Assembly: GCA_021732605.1 (NCBI GenBank)
Contig: JAKFUS010000041.1
Coordinates: forward strand, 1 to 64,000
Origin: Betaproteobacteria bacterium
GTDB taxonomy: Bacteria; Pseudomonadota; Gammaproteobacteria; Burkholderiales; SG8-41
Length of the DNA: 64,000 bases
Reading direction: 5' to 3'
Position 1 is the first letter of the stretch. Each line of letters opens with the position of its first letter. The position numbers were made by a program, and so were the translations under genes. Shown here in pieces: positions 37,220-46,287 of the stretch. Under the pieces are notes generated by a model. The model was not told the DNA's origin, did not search any database, and worked only from the letters and a program-made list of their open reading frames with translations.

Positions 37220-37966
37220 ATGCAACGCGCTGCGCTCGACGCCTATTTGGCGGATTATCTGCAAGTCTCTGATTTCCGTGATTATTGCCCAAACGGCCTG
37301 CAGGTGGAAGGGCGCGCCGAAATATCGGACATCATCACCGGTGTCACCGCATCGGCCGCGCTGATCGAAGCGGCCGTAGCTGCCGGTGCGGATGCGCTGA
37401 TCGTGCACCACGGCTATTTCTGGCGTGGCGAAGACGGTCGCATTACCGGCATGCGCCGCCGTCGCATAGGGCTGTTGCTGGAGCATGACCTCAACCTGTT
37501 TGCCTATCACCTGCCGCTGGATGTTCATCCCGAAATCGGCAACAACGCCATGCTGGCGCAGCGCCTCGGCCTGGCACCGGCGGGTTGTTTCGGCGAACAG
37601 AACATCGGCGTGCACGGCACATTGGCAGGTGCCACCACACTGGCGCAGTTTTCAGACTTGATCGGCAAACAGGTCGCGCGCCCGCCGCTGGCGATCGGTG
37701 ACCCGGCGCGGTCGCTGCGCCGCGTCGCCTGGTGCACCGGAGGCGCGCAGGGACTGTTCGAGCAGGCCATCGCGCTGGGGGTCGATGCCTACATCAGCGG
37801 AGAAATTTCCGAACAGACGGTGCATGCCGCGCGCGAATCCGGTGTTGCCTACATCGCAGCCGGCCACCATGCCACGGAGCGCTACGGCGTGCAGGCGCTG
37901 GGTGAACACCTGGCGCAGCGCTTCGGGTTAAGGCACCGTTTTATTGAAATCGAAAATCCTGTTTAA
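37220..37966 (+). CDS. Nif3-like dinuclear metal centre protein (YbgI/GTP cyclohydrolase I type 2 family)
   Basis: The metal ligands are visible in [27 protein letters not shown], and near the C-terminus in [35 protein letters not shown] 37220 is chosen because the distance to the NGLQVEG motif then equals that in E. coli YbgI, giving 248 residues. The family forms hexameric rings with a two-metal site; its in vivo reaction is still uncertain. Confidence 0.92.
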   Translation: MQRAALDAYLADYLQVSDFRDYCPNGLQVEGRAEISDIITGVTASAALIEAAVAAGADALIVHHGYFWRGEDGRITGMRRRRIGLLLEHDLNLFAYHLPLDVHPEIGNNAMLAQRLGLAPAGCFGEQNIGVHGTLAGATTLAQFSDLIGKQVARPPLAIGDPARSLRRVAWCTGGAQGLFEQAIALGVDAYISGEISEQTVHAARESGVAYIAAGHHATERYGVQALGEHLAQRFGLRHRFIEIENPV

Positions 37967-38165
37967 ATGATGTTGGATGGTGCAAAGCCTGAGCGCTTTG
38001 CACCACATCGACGCGTCAATCCGCATGCAATCCCTCCCGGTGCGTGTTTTTCCGTGGCATGGTTGTTGCTGAAAATACATGGTTGTTGCTGATAGTATTA
38101 ATGATCTATTGCATGACTTTACGGGCCGCCGCGCATCACACCCCATCACATCCCCCGGAGTTTTC
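37967..38165. promoter_or_regulatory. Intergenic region upstream of the Bug-amidase operon
   Basis: A short direct repeat, ATGGTTGTTGCTGA, occurs at 38057 and again about 20 bp later as ATGGTTGTTGCTGATAG. CCGGAG before ATG 38166 is the ribosome site. No clear promoter hexamers can be assigned. Confidence 0.35.
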
Positions 38166-39143
38166 ATGAACAGCCGATCGTTTTTTTGCGCCGTGTTTGC
38201 ACTCGGCGCGGCAATATCCGTTACAACAGGCGTGGCCTGCGCTCAGCAATATCCCGTTCGTCCCGTGCGCGTCGTTGTACCGTTTCCGCCGGGCGGCATT
38301 TCCGACGGTCTGGCGCGCGTGATCGTGCAGCACCTGAGTACCACCCAGGGCCAGCAGTTTGTCGTGGACAACCGTCCGGGTGCGGGCACCACGCTGGCAG
38401 CGGCAACAGTCGCAAAATCTCCGGCCGACGGTTACACACTGTATTTCACCGACGTCACCACGCATGCCATCAACGCGTCGCTGTATTCCAGACTGCCATT
38501 CGATTCAGTGCAGGATTTTTCGCAGATTGCGATGGTCGCGCAGACGCCGCTGATCCTGATCGTGCATCCCTCGCTGCCGGTGAAATCAGTTGCCGAACTG
38601 GTGACGCTGGCGAAGGCGCGGCCTGACGAAATCAACTATGCGTCATCGGGCAACGGCACGATCCTGCATTTGTCGGGCGAGACGCTGAAATCGATGGCCA
38701 AGATCAAGATGGTGCACATCCCGTACAAAGGCAGCGCGCCGGCGGTGGCGGCGGTGCTGGGCGGCGAGGCGTCGATCAGCTTTTCGACCACACCCGCTGC
38801 CCTGCCGCACATCAAGGCCGGCAAGCTGCGCCCGCTGGGGGTGACGAGCGTGACCCGTTCCCCGGTCGTCCCTGATGTCCCGACGATGACCGAGACCCTG
38901 AAGGGTTTCGACATCGTGCTCTACAGCGGCTTGATGGGACCTCCCGGCATACCCGGCGACATCGTCACGCAACTGAACGGCGAGATCGCGAAAATGCTGA
39001 CGCTGCAGAAGGTCAAGGACACCTGGACGGGCTATGGCGCCGCGCCGGTGACGATGACACCGGCGAAATTTACGGAGCATTTGCGCGCGGACATCGCCAA
39101 ACTCGGCAAACTGGTGAAGGCGGCGGGGGCCACTGTCGATTGA
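38166..39143 (+). CDS. Bug/TctC-family periplasmic solute receptor
   Basis: The signal peptide MNSRSFFCAVFALGAAISVTTGVACA is followed by QYPVRPVRVVVPFPPGGISDGLARVI, the standard Bug family start. Later LPADGYT-like and NYASSGNGTILHLSGE segments match the ligand-binding loops. ATG 38166 was chosen over the ORF-track start for its ribosome site and signal peptide. No tctA/tctB membrane genes are nearby, as is common for these receptors. Downstream hydrolases suggest an amide or acyl amino acid ligand. Confidence 0.92.
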   Translation: MNSRSFFCAVFALGAAISVTTGVACAQQYPVRPVRVVVPFPPGGISDGLARVIVQHLSTTQGQQFVVDNRPGAGTTLAAATVAKSPADGYTLYFTDVTTHAINASLYSRLPFDSVQDFSQIAMVAQTPLILIVHPSLPVKSVAELVTLAKARPDEINYASSGNGTILHLSGETLKSMAKIKMVHIPYKGSAPAVAAVLGGEASISFSTTPAALPHIKAGKLRPLGVTSVTRSPVVPDVPTMTETLKGFDIVLYSGLMGPPGIPGDIVTQLNGEIAKMLTLQKVKDTWTGYGAAPVTMTPAKFTEHLRADIAKLGKLVKAAGATVD

Positions 39144-39194
39144 ACATGCGACAATCCGGGGACAGGTAAACAATCGGGATCCCGCCCCCGCAAC

Positions 39195-40823
39195 ATGAAC
39201 GCAGCAGATCTGCATTTCCTCGGCATTGCTGAAACCGCAAGGCTGATCCAGACGAAAAAACTGTCGCCGGTCGAACTGGTCGAGGCAATGCTGGCGCGCA
39301 TTGCCCTGATCGAGCCGCAACTCAATGCTTACATCACGGTCACCGCAGATCTGGCGCGCGCGCAGGCCAGGACGGCCGAGCAGGAAATCGCCCGCGGTGA
39401 CTATCGTGGACCGCTGCACGGCATCCCCTTTGCGCTGAAGGACATCTACAACACCAAAGGCATACTCACATCCGGCGGCTCCCGGATCTGCATCGACAAC
39501 ATCCCCGCAGGAGATGCCACAGCCGCGCGCAAGCTGCGGGAAGCGGGCGCGGTGTTGCTTGGCAAGCTGCAGACCCACGAGTTCGCGCATGGCGGGCCGT
39601 CATTTGACCTGCCATGGCCGCCGTCGCGCAATCCATGGAATACAGCGCATTTCACCGGTGGTTCATCCAGCGGCGCCAGCGCGGCACTTGCGGCCGGGCT
39701 GACGCCTGCGGCGCTGGGCTCCGATACCGGTGGATCGATCCGTGGGCCGGCCTCTTTCTGTGGCGTCACCGGACTGATGCCGACCTACGGCCTGGTCAGC
39801 CGCGCCGGCGTGATTCCCAATTCCTTCACCTTCGATCACTGCGGGCCGATGGCGCGCAGCGCGGAGGATTGCGCGATCCTTCTGCAGGCCATCGCAGGCT
39901 ACGATGCGCAGGACGCGGGCAGCATCCAGCAGGACATCCCTGATTTTCGCGCCGCACTCAATCCCGACATCCGCGGTTTGAGGATCGGCGTACTGCGCCA
40001 TTACTGGGAAGAGGATCTGCCTGCGCACCCGGAACATGCGGCGGCGCTGGATGAAGTGATCAGCACGTTCATCCGCTTCGGTGCAAAAGTCGAGGACTGC
40101 CGCGCACGGCCGATGATGGACGGGCTCGATATCAAGGTCATCATTGCGGAGAGCGAGATATTTGCGATTCACCAGGACCAGCTGACCGCGCGGCCCGGCG
40201 ATTTCGGCCGCGACTTTCTCGGCCGCATCCTGCCGGCCTGTCTGTTTCAGGCCGCAGATTATGTGCAGGCGCTGCGCGAGCACCGGCGTTACCTGGCCGA
40301 AATGAAACCGCTGGTCGAGCGTTATGACGTGCTGCTGACCTGCGGCTTTGGCCCGGCGCCACGGCTGGATGCGCACAAGACACTCAACTTCTGGCAGCGC
40401 TCCAATGCATTTACGCCATCCAATGTCGCGCGCACACCGGCGTTGGTGCTGCCCTGCGGTTTTTCAAAGAGTGGACTGCCGCTGGGATTGCAATTGCTGG
40501 CGCGCCCTTCGGCTGATGCGCAGGTGCTGCGCGCGGGCCATGCCTACCAGCTCGCCACCGACTGGCACCTGCGTCGTCCCGCGCTGATACCCGGCGTTCC
40601 GCCGCCGGCGGTGGATACCCGGGCCAACGAGCCGGGAACGGCGGATCTTGATGCGGCGACGTGTGCGCATGTGGAAACCATGGCACGGCGTGCCGGCCTG
40701 CGTCTCAACGAACGGCAGATGCAGATACTCCTCGAGGCTGCGCCATATGCGCTGGCGATGGCCGGGCGCATCCATAAACCGCGTGACCGCATGGACGAAC
40801 CTTCCCTGGTATTCCGTTTCTAG
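39195..40823 (+). CDS. Amidase-signature hydrolase
   Basis: The Ser-cisSer-Lys triad is visible: lysine in PFALKDIYNTKG, the cis-serine in FTGGSSSGASAALAAG, and the nucleophile serine in LGSDTGGSIRGPASFCG. The protein has 542 residues, longer than GatA, and there is no gatB/gatC nearby, so it is a catabolic amidase. It follows the Bug receptor by 51 bp and precedes the M14 hydrolase by 26 bp. The substrate is not predictable from the motifs. Confidence 0.92.
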   Translation: MNAADLHFLGIAETARLIQTKKLSPVELVEAMLARIALIEPQLNAYITVTADLARAQARTAEQEIARGDYRGPLHGIPFALKDIYNTKGILTSGGSRICIDNIPAGDATAARKLREAGAVLLGKLQTHEFAHGGPSFDLPWPPSRNPWNTAHFTGGSSSGASAALAAGLTPAALGSDTGGSIRGPASFCGVTGLMPTYGLVSRAGVIPNSFTFDHCGPMARSAEDCAILLQAIAGYDAQDAGSIQQDIPDFRAALNPDIRGLRIGVLRHYWEEDLPAHPEHAAALDEVISTFIRFGAKVEDCRARPMMDGLDIKVIIAESEIFAIHQDQLTARPGDFGRDFLGRILPACLFQAADYVQALREHRRYLAEMKPLVERYDVLLTCGFGPAPRLDAHKTLNFWQRSNAFTPSNVARTPALVLPCGFSKSGLPLGLQLLARPSADAQVLRAGHAYQLATDWHLRRPALIPGVPPPAVDTRANEPGTADLDAATCAHVETMARRAGLRLNERQMQILLEAAPYALAMAGRIHKPRDRMDEPSLVFRF

Positions 40824-40849
40824 ATTGATGCAAGCAAAGAGGCCCCACC

Positions 40850-41860
40850 TTGAATCCTGATTCCATGCCGCTGTGGCAGGACCAGCCCGAAGGCCGCTGG
40901 TTTACCCGCATGCCCGTCACCACCATGTTGAACGGTGCGACGCTGGCCGTGCCGCTGCACGTAATCACCGGCCGGCACCCGGGGCCGACGTTCGGCATCA
41001 TCACCAACACCCATGGCGACGAGTTCCTGGCGACGATGGCCATCCGTGAATTCGTTCTGGCACTGGATACTGCAAAGCTGAAGGGGCGCATCGTGCTGGT
41101 ACCGGTGGCCAACCCGATGGCTACTGCAGGATTCGGCCGCCTGACACCGGAGCAGCACGGCCGCACGGACCTGCACGAGGTTTATCCCGGCAACGCACGC
41201 GGCAATACCACGCAGATGATTGCGGCGACGATCACCGCGAACGTCCTGCACCACGTCGATGCGCTGATCGACTTTCATTCCGGCGGCAGCGGCGGACGGT
41301 TGCAGGCGCGGGTGGACCACAACAGCAAGGCGCCCGACGCGCTGAAGCAAAAAAACATTGCAATGGCCCGCGCTTTTGGCGCGCCATTTGTGCACGAGAA
41401 CGAATTTGCCGGCGCGGCGGCGCATTACCTCAACACGCGCGGCGTGCCGGCGGTGAATCCCGAGGTCGGGGGCTGTTATCTCGGCCCGGAAACATCGCAG
41501 CACTACACCGCGATGATGAAGCGCGGACTTGCCGGCATGATGTGTCATCTCGGCATGCTCGAAGGCGATGCCAAGCCGCCGCGGCAGATCGATTTTGATA
41601 CCAAGGCCAGACGCGAGTTGCGTCCGAAAAACAGCGGCTATCTCGAGTCGTATTACGAAAAACCGGAACAGCTGGGGCAACTGGTAACCAGCGGCACCAA
41701 ACTCGGACAGGTGGTGGACATGTACACCTACGAGGTTATTGAAGAGATTGTGGCTCCGTTTGACGGCTATCTGTTTTTCTCGCGTTATTCCGGCATGGTT
41801 GGCGGCGGCACCCAGGCTTTTGCTCTGGCCGAGGCCGCAGGCTCGAAGTGGCTGGACTGA
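40850..41860 (+). CDS. Succinylglutamate desuccinylase/aspartoacylase-family zinc hydrolase
   Basis: Zinc ligands are in NTHGDEFLA (HxxE) and ALIDFHSGGSGG (H), as in M14-related deacylases. The C-terminal barrel-like part ends KLGQVVDMYTYEVIEEIVAPFDGYLFF. A TTG start at 40850 lies after AGAGG; ATG 40865 is an alternative. With the amidase and receptor genes it forms a likely uptake-and-hydrolysis unit for an N-acylated or amide compound. Confidence 0.88.
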   Translation: MNPDSMPLWQDQPEGRWFTRMPVTTMLNGATLAVPLHVITGRHPGPTFGIITNTHGDEFLATMAIREFVLALDTAKLKGRIVLVPVANPMATAGFGRLTPEQHGRTDLHEVYPGNARGNTTQMIAATITANVLHHVDALIDFHSGGSGGRLQARVDHNSKAPDALKQKNIAMARAFGAPFVHENEFAGAAAHYLNTRGVPAVNPEVGGCYLGPETSQHYTAMMKRGLAGMMCHLGMLEGDAKPPRQIDFDTKARRELRPKNSGYLESYYEKPEQLGQLVTSGTKLGQVVDMYTYEVIEEIVAPFDGYLFFSRYSGMVGGGTQAFALAEAAGSKWLD

Positions 41861-41918
41861 AAGGGCACCGGGTTACGCCAGCCGGTCCGCTGGATCCCAC
41901 GACCGGGCAGTGCAAGCC

Positions 41919-41933
41919 GTTACACTCTGTAAC
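41919..41933 (+). promoter_or_regulatory. GTTACA-CTC-TGTAAC palindrome
   Basis: This perfect 6-bp inverted repeat lies about 70 bp upstream of the His-rich protein gene. TACACT within it could serve as a -10 element. It may be an operator or part of a terminator. Confidence 0.3.
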
Positions 41934-42001
41934 AAATTAGGCGGCTCCGGGCAGCGCGGCGGGGCTATCATGTGGCTACCCTAGGTACCCGAGGAGGGTC
42001 C

Positions 42002-42469
42002 ATGCGCAAAACCCTGATGTTCATACTGGCCACCGTGATGATGGCCGCAAGTCTGCAGGCTTACGCCGGCGGCGGCCACCGCCATGGCCACGGGCATGGG
42101 CACGGGCATGGGCACGCGCGGGTGGGCGTATTCATCGGCGCGCCATTACTGTTCGCGCCGTTTTGGGTCGAATCGCGTCCTTACTATCAGCCCTCGTATT
42201 ACTACTCTCCGCCGCCCGTGGTGGTGCGTGAGCGAGTCGTGGTGCGTGAACCGTTGGTGTACTACGACGAGCGTGGCAATCCGGTCCCGCCGGCACAGCC
42301 GCAAGTACAGGCACAGGGCCAGATTCAGCAACCCCCGGCTGCGCAACCGCAGCCAGGGGCTCCGGCCCCGACTTGGTATTTTTGTGCTGACTCGCAGAAG
42401 TATTACCCCTACGTGCAGACCTGCGCGTCGCCCTGGCAACGCGTCGTCCCACAATCCCCGCCGCAGTAA
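42002..42469 (+). CDS. Secreted His-rich protein of unknown function
   Basis: The signal peptide MRKTLMFILATVMMAASLQAYA leads into GGGHRHGHGHGHGHGHARVG, a histidine-glycine tract that could bind Ni, Zn or Cu. Then come a Tyr/Pro-rich segment (YYQPSYYYSPPPVVVRE), a Gln/Pro-rich linker and a C-terminal motif, TWYFCADSQKYYPYVQTCASPWQRV. That motif is seen in many small exported proteobacterial proteins. The His tract is encoded by a 12-bp tandem repeat (GGGCATGGGCAC), so its length may vary. GAGGAGG precedes the start. Confidence 0.75.
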   Translation: MRKTLMFILATVMMAASLQAYAGGGHRHGHGHGHGHGHARVGVFIGAPLLFAPFWVESRPYYQPSYYYSPPPVVVRERVVVREPLVYYDERGNPVPPAQPQVQAQGQIQQPPAAQPQPGAPAPTWYFCADSQKYYPYVQTCASPWQRVVPQSPPQ

Positions 42470-42670
42470 GCAGACCGCCTTCGGTTGCATCCGCTGCTGC
42501 GGTGAGCGCACCGTTTGCAGAGCCGGTCGCGCACCCGCAACCCTGTGGGGCGCATTGATTAACCCACTGAATTGCATGGACTTTTTCAGGTTCTGCTTAA
42601 CTTTTACCCCTGTCCGCGTGTAAAATGTCGCCTTTTTCGCGGCAAGTAAGTACTAAAGGGGACTACAGGC

Positions 42671-43264
42671 ATGTCCGAGAAAGATACCGATCAGGGAAAA
42701 CGGCAGTTTCTGGTCGCTGCCACCACGGTTGCTGGCGGTGTTGCAGCCGGTGCGGCAGCGGTGCCGTTTGTGGCGAGCATGTTGCCGTCGGAACGCGCGA
42801 AGGCCGCCGGCGCGCCGGTGGAAGTGGATCTGAGCACGCTGGCGCCGGGTGAACGCGTCACCGTCGAATGGCAGGGCAAGCCGGTGTGGATCGTGCGCCG
42901 TACCAAGGACATGCTCGACGCCATCCGCGGCAACGACGGCAACGTTGCCGATCCCCAGTCGAAGAAAAAAATGCAGCCGGCGTACGCCACCAACGAAATG
43001 CGTGCGATCAAGGATGAATACCTGGTCGTCGTGGGCATCTGCACCCATCTCGGCTGTTCGCCGGTCAGCAAGTTTGCCAAACAGGCGGAAGCCTTTGATC
43101 CGAACTGGCAGGGCGGTTTTTATTGCCCGTGCCACGGTTCGCTGTTCGACCTCGCGGGTCGTGTCTACAAAAACAAACCCGCGCCTGACAATCTGGTGGT
43201 GCCGCCGCACAAGTATTTGTCCGATACGCGCATCGTCATCGGCGAAGACAGCAAGGGAGCCTGA
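42671..43264 (+). CDS. petA: Ubiquinol-cytochrome c reductase Rieske iron-sulfur subunit
   Basis: The Rieske cluster motifs CTHLGC and CPCHGS are present in the right spacing. The N-terminal anchor reads GKRQFLVAATTVAGGVAAGAAAVPF. This is a Tat-type signal with KR where most have RR. It is the first gene of the bc1 operon, 5 bp before petB, and has a good AAGGGG ribosome site. It carries electrons from quinol to cytochrome c1. Confidence 0.96.
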   Translation: MSEKDTDQGKRQFLVAATTVAGGVAAGAAAVPFVASMLPSERAKAAGAPVEVDLSTLAPGERVTVEWQGKPVWIVRRTKDMLDAIRGNDGNVADPQSKKKMQPAYATNEMRAIKDEYLVVVGICTHLGCSPVSKFAKQAEAFDPNWQGGFYCPCHGSLFDLAGRVYKNKPAPDNLVVPPHKYLSDTRIVIGEDSKGA

Positions 43265-43269
43265 TCAAA

Positions 43270-44691
43270 ATGGCTGCAACCCCCAAAGAACCCGTGCAGT
43301 TTTCCGGCGCCGGCCCGCTCAACGCCCCGATCGGTGGTTTGCTCACCTGGGTTGATCAACGCTTCCCGCTGATGTCGCTGTGGCGCGACCACCTGTCGCA
43401 GTACTACGCGCCGAAGAATTTCAACTTCTGGTACTTCTTCGGCGGACTGGCGATGCTGGTGCTGATGATCCAGATCGTCACCGGCATTTTCCTGGTGATG
43501 CATTACAAGCCGTCGGCGGCTGAAGCTTTTGCGTCGGTTGAATACATCATGCGCGATGTGCCGATGGGCTGGTTCATCCGCTACATGCACTCGACCGGCG
43601 CCTCGGCGTTTTTCATTGTTGTCTACCTGCATATGTTCCGCGGCCTGATGTACGGTTCGTACCGTCAGCCGCGCGAGCTGATCTGGATTTTCGGCATGCT
43701 GATCTACCTGTCACTGATGGCCGAGGCGTTTTTCGGCTACCTGCTGCCGTGGGGCCAGATGTCGTTCTGGGGCGCGCAGGTGATCATCAACCTGTTTGAC
43801 GCACTGCCGCTGATCGGACCCGACCTGTCGACCTGGATCCGCGGCGACTTCGTGATTTCGGACGCCACACTAAACCGCTTTTTCGCCTTTCACGTGATCG
43901 CGCTGCCGCTGGTGCTGCTCGGCCTCGTTGCTGCGCACATCATGGCGCTGCATGAAGTCGGCTCGAACAATCCCGACGGCGTCGAGATCAAGAAACACAA
44001 GGACGCGCAGGGCCGGCCTCTGGACGGTATCCCCTTCCATCCGTATTACACGGTGAAGGACATGGTCGGCGTGGTGGTGTTCCTGTTCCTGTTTTTCCTG
44101 GTGGTGTTCTTCGCCCCGGAAATGGGCGGCTACTTCCTCGAGTTCAACAATTTCATCCCGGCAGATTCACTGAAGACGCCACCGCACATCGCGCCGGTGT
44201 GGTACTTCACGCCGTATTACTCGATCCTGCGCGCGATCACTGAAGACTTCATGCTGGTGCTGGCGATCGGCGTCGCGGCATATGTGGTGCTGATTTGGCT
44301 GACCACGCGCGATGTGCGTGTGAAGCTGGCGGCCTCGGTGATTGGAATCGCGGTGATTGTGCTGATGATCGGCGGCCCGCTGGCGATCGAGGCGAAAGTC
44401 TGGGGCGTGGCGGCGATGGGTGCTGCAACACTGATTTTCTTCCTGTTGCCATGGCTGGATCGCAGCCCGGTGAAGTCGATCCGGTACAAGGGGCCGCTGT
44501 TCAAGACCGCGCTGACGATTTTTGTCATCGTGTTCCTGGTGCTCGGTTATTACGGCACGCAGACGGTGACCCCTGCCGGCACCCTCATCTCGCAGGTCGG
44601 CACGCTGATCTATTTCTCGTTCTTCCTGCTGATGCCCTGGTATTCGGCGATGGACAAGACCAAGCCGGAGCCGGATCGGGTGACCATGTGA
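43270..44691 (+). CDS. petB: Ubiquinol-cytochrome c reductase cytochrome b subunit
   Basis: This full-length cytochrome b has 473 residues and the segments FNFWYFFGGLAMLVLMIQIVTGIFLVMHYKP, RYMHSTGASAFFIVVYLHMFRGLMYG and GYLLPWGQMSFWGAQVI, and the quinol-site motif PPHIAPVWYFTPYYSILRAI. The paired haem-ligating histidines are in the second and fourth helices. The stop overlaps the petC start by one base. Confidence 0.97.
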   Translation: MAATPKEPVQFSGAGPLNAPIGGLLTWVDQRFPLMSLWRDHLSQYYAPKNFNFWYFFGGLAMLVLMIQIVTGIFLVMHYKPSAAEAFASVEYIMRDVPMGWFIRYMHSTGASAFFIVVYLHMFRGLMYGSYRQPRELIWIFGMLIYLSLMAEAFFGYLLPWGQMSFWGAQVIINLFDALPLIGPDLSTWIRGDFVISDATLNRFFAFHVIALPLVLLGLVAAHIMALHEVGSNNPDGVEIKKHKDAQGRPLDGIPFHPYYTVKDMVGVVVFLFLFFLVVFFAPEMGGYFLEFNNFIPADSLKTPPHIAPVWYFTPYYSILRAITEDFMLVLAIGVAAYVVLIWLTTRDVRVKLAASVIGIAVIVLMIGGPLAIEAKVWGVAAMGAATLIFFLLPWLDRSPVKSIRYKGPLFKTALTIFVIVFLVLGYYGTQTVTPAGTLISQVGTLIYFSFFLLMPWYSAMDKTKPEPDRVTM

Positions 44692-45455
44692 TGATAAAAA
44701 ACATGAATAAAATCAATAACTTATTTGCAATCCTGCTGCTGGTGCCGACGCTGGCGCTGGCCGCCGGCGACCATATCAAGCTCGACCGCGCGCCGATCAA
44801 CGAAGAAGATCACGCGTCACTGCAGCGCGGTGCGCGGCACTTCGCCAACTATTGCCTGAACTGCCACAGCGCGGCGTACATGCGCTACAACCGGTTGCAG
44901 GATATCGGCTTAAGCGAAGCGCAGATCCGCGACAACCTGGTGTTCACCGGCGTCAAGGTCGGCGAGTTGATGAGAATCGCGATGGATCCGAAAGACGCCA
45001 AGAACTGGTTCGGCGCAACACCGCCCGACCTGTCGGTGGTCGCGCGTTCGCGCGCTTCCGCTGATGGCAGCGGCGCCGACTGGCTGTATACCTATCTGCG
45101 TGGCTTCTACCGGGATGCCGAACGGCCCACCGGCTGGAACAACACCGTATATGCCAACGTCGGCATGCCGCACGCGCTGTGGGAGTTGCAGGGCGAGCAG
45201 GTGCTGGCCGAGCGCAAGGTGCGCGGCGAAGGCTACATGAAAACCGAAATGGCCTTGAAGCTCGACAAACCGGGCCAACTGACGCCGACGCAATACGACG
45301 AGATGGTTGCCGACCTGGTGAACTACATGGTGTACATGGGTGAGCCGGTGCGCAGCAATCGCAAGACCATCGGCATGTTCGTGCTGATGGCTTTGGGCGT
45401 GCTGTTCATCTTCGTCTATGCACTGAAGAAAGAGTACTGGAAGGACGTGCACTGA
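44691..45455 (+). CDS. petC: Ubiquinol-cytochrome c reductase cytochrome c1 subunit
   Basis: The ORF-track frame begins too early; the true start is ATG 44691, overlapping the petB TGA. The signal peptide is MIKNMNKINNLFAILLLVPTLALAAG. The haem site is YCLNCHSAAYMRYNR, and the C-terminal anchor is TIGMFVLMALGVLFIFVYALKKEYWKDVH. The Asn/Lys-rich leader is encoded by the AT-rich dispersed motif. Confidence 0.95.
   Translation: MIKNMNKINNLFAILLLVPTLALAAGDHIKLDRAPINEEDHASLQRGARHFANYCLNCHSAAYMRYNRLQDIGLSEAQIRDNLVFTGVKVGELMRIAMDPKDAKNWFGATPPDLSVVARSRASADGSGADWLYTYLRGFYRDAERPTGWNNTVYANVGMPHALWELQGEQVLAERKVRGEGYMKTEMALKLDKPGQLTPTQYDEMVADLVNYMVYMGEPVRSNRKTIGMFVLMALGVLFIFVYALKKEYWKDVH
44705..44724 (-). 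repeat. AT-rich IHF-like motif, copy 5 (leader codons of petC)
   Basis: AATCAATAACTTA is an exact WATCAANNNNTTR match within an AT-rich stretch that encodes NKINNLF. Confidence 0.6.
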
Positions 45456-45563
45456 TTCTCAGTCGAGCCGGGGTCGTGCGCCAGCCGCGTCACGGCCTCT
45501 TTGTTCCTCTGGCACCGCCCCTATTGATCGACTGACCTGCTGTTCCGCTACGGATAAACCATC

Positions 45564-46163
45564 ATGATGACACTCTACTCCGGCACCACCTGCCCCTTCA
45601 GCCAGCGCTGCCGCTTTGTGCTCTACGAAAAGGGCATGGATTTCCAGATCATTGACGTCGATCTGTTCAACAAACCGGAAGACCTTGCGGTGATGAACCC
45701 GTACAACCAGGTGCCGGTGCTGGTCGAACGCGACCTGATTCTCTATGAATCGAACATCATCAACGAATACATCGACGACCGTTTCCCGCATCCGCAACTG
45801 ATGCCGGCGGATCCGGTGATGCGCGCGCGGGCACGGCTGTTCCTGTTCCGCTTTGAGCAGGAAATGTTTTCGCACGTAGTCGCGATCGAAAAGGGCACGC
45901 AGAAGCAGGCCGACAAGGGCCGCCAGACCATTCGCGACAGCCTGACCCAGATCGCGCCCGTGTTCGCCAAGCAGAAATACATGCTGGGCGAGGAGTTCTC
46001 GATGCTCGACGTGGCGATCGCGCCGCTGCTGTGGCGCCTCGACCACTACGGCATCCAGCTCGGCAAGCAGGCCGCGCCGCTGATGAAATACGCCGAGCGC
46101 CTGTTCAGTCGTCCGGCCTACATCGACGCGCTGACTGCCTCCGAAAAGGTCATGAGGAAGTAA
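45564..46163 (+). CDS. sspA: Stringent starvation protein A
   Basis: The glutathione-transferase-like fold is clear: TLYSGTTCPFSQRCRFVLYEKGMDF, then NPYNQVPVLVERDLILYESNIINEYID, and an all-alpha C-terminal domain. SspA binds RNA polymerase rather than acting as a transferase. It follows the bc1 operon and precedes sspB, the usual order in beta- and gammaproteobacteria. ATG 45564 or 45567 are both possible. Confidence 0.94.
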   Translation: MMTLYSGTTCPFSQRCRFVLYEKGMDFQIIDVDLFNKPEDLAVMNPYNQVPVLVERDLILYESNIINEYIDDRFPHPQLMPADPVMRARARLFLFRFEQEMFSHVVAIEKGTQKQADKGRQTIRDSLTQIAPVFAKQKYMLGEEFSMLDVAIAPLLWRLDHYGIQLGKQAAPLMKYAERLFSRPAYIDALTASEKVMRK

Positions 46164-46170
46164 GGACCAG

Positions 46171-46279
46171 TGATGAGCGCGGAATGCGGAATGCCCCCCA
46201 AGGGGACTTCCTGCGGGGCGCGGAGCGAAACTCGGTACGCACCGGTTTTAACTCATCATTCATCACTCATCACTCCGCA
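46171..46279 (+). repeat. Heptad-period repeat arms between sspA and sspB, with an inserted repeat core
   Basis: The left arm has TGATGAG and GCGGAATGCGGAATGC. The right arm has CTCATCA, TTCATCA, CTCATCA, CTCCGCA, again complementary in heptads. The loop holds a reverse-oriented piece of the GTAGGG/AAGTCC element (46191-46223). Confidence 0.75.
46191..46223 (-). repeat. Partial copy of the AAGTCC(C)CTTGGGG element
   Basis: The minus strand reads GCAGGAAGTCCCCTTGGGGG, matching the core of the elements at 48.5 and 57.4 kb. Only the core is present. Confidence 0.6.
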
Positions 46280-46287
46280 CTGTGTTT

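Noticed and set aside
44295-44690. Upstream extension of the cytochrome c1 frame in the ORF track
   Set aside because: It overlaps petB out of frame; the signal peptide and homologue start fix the gene at 44691.
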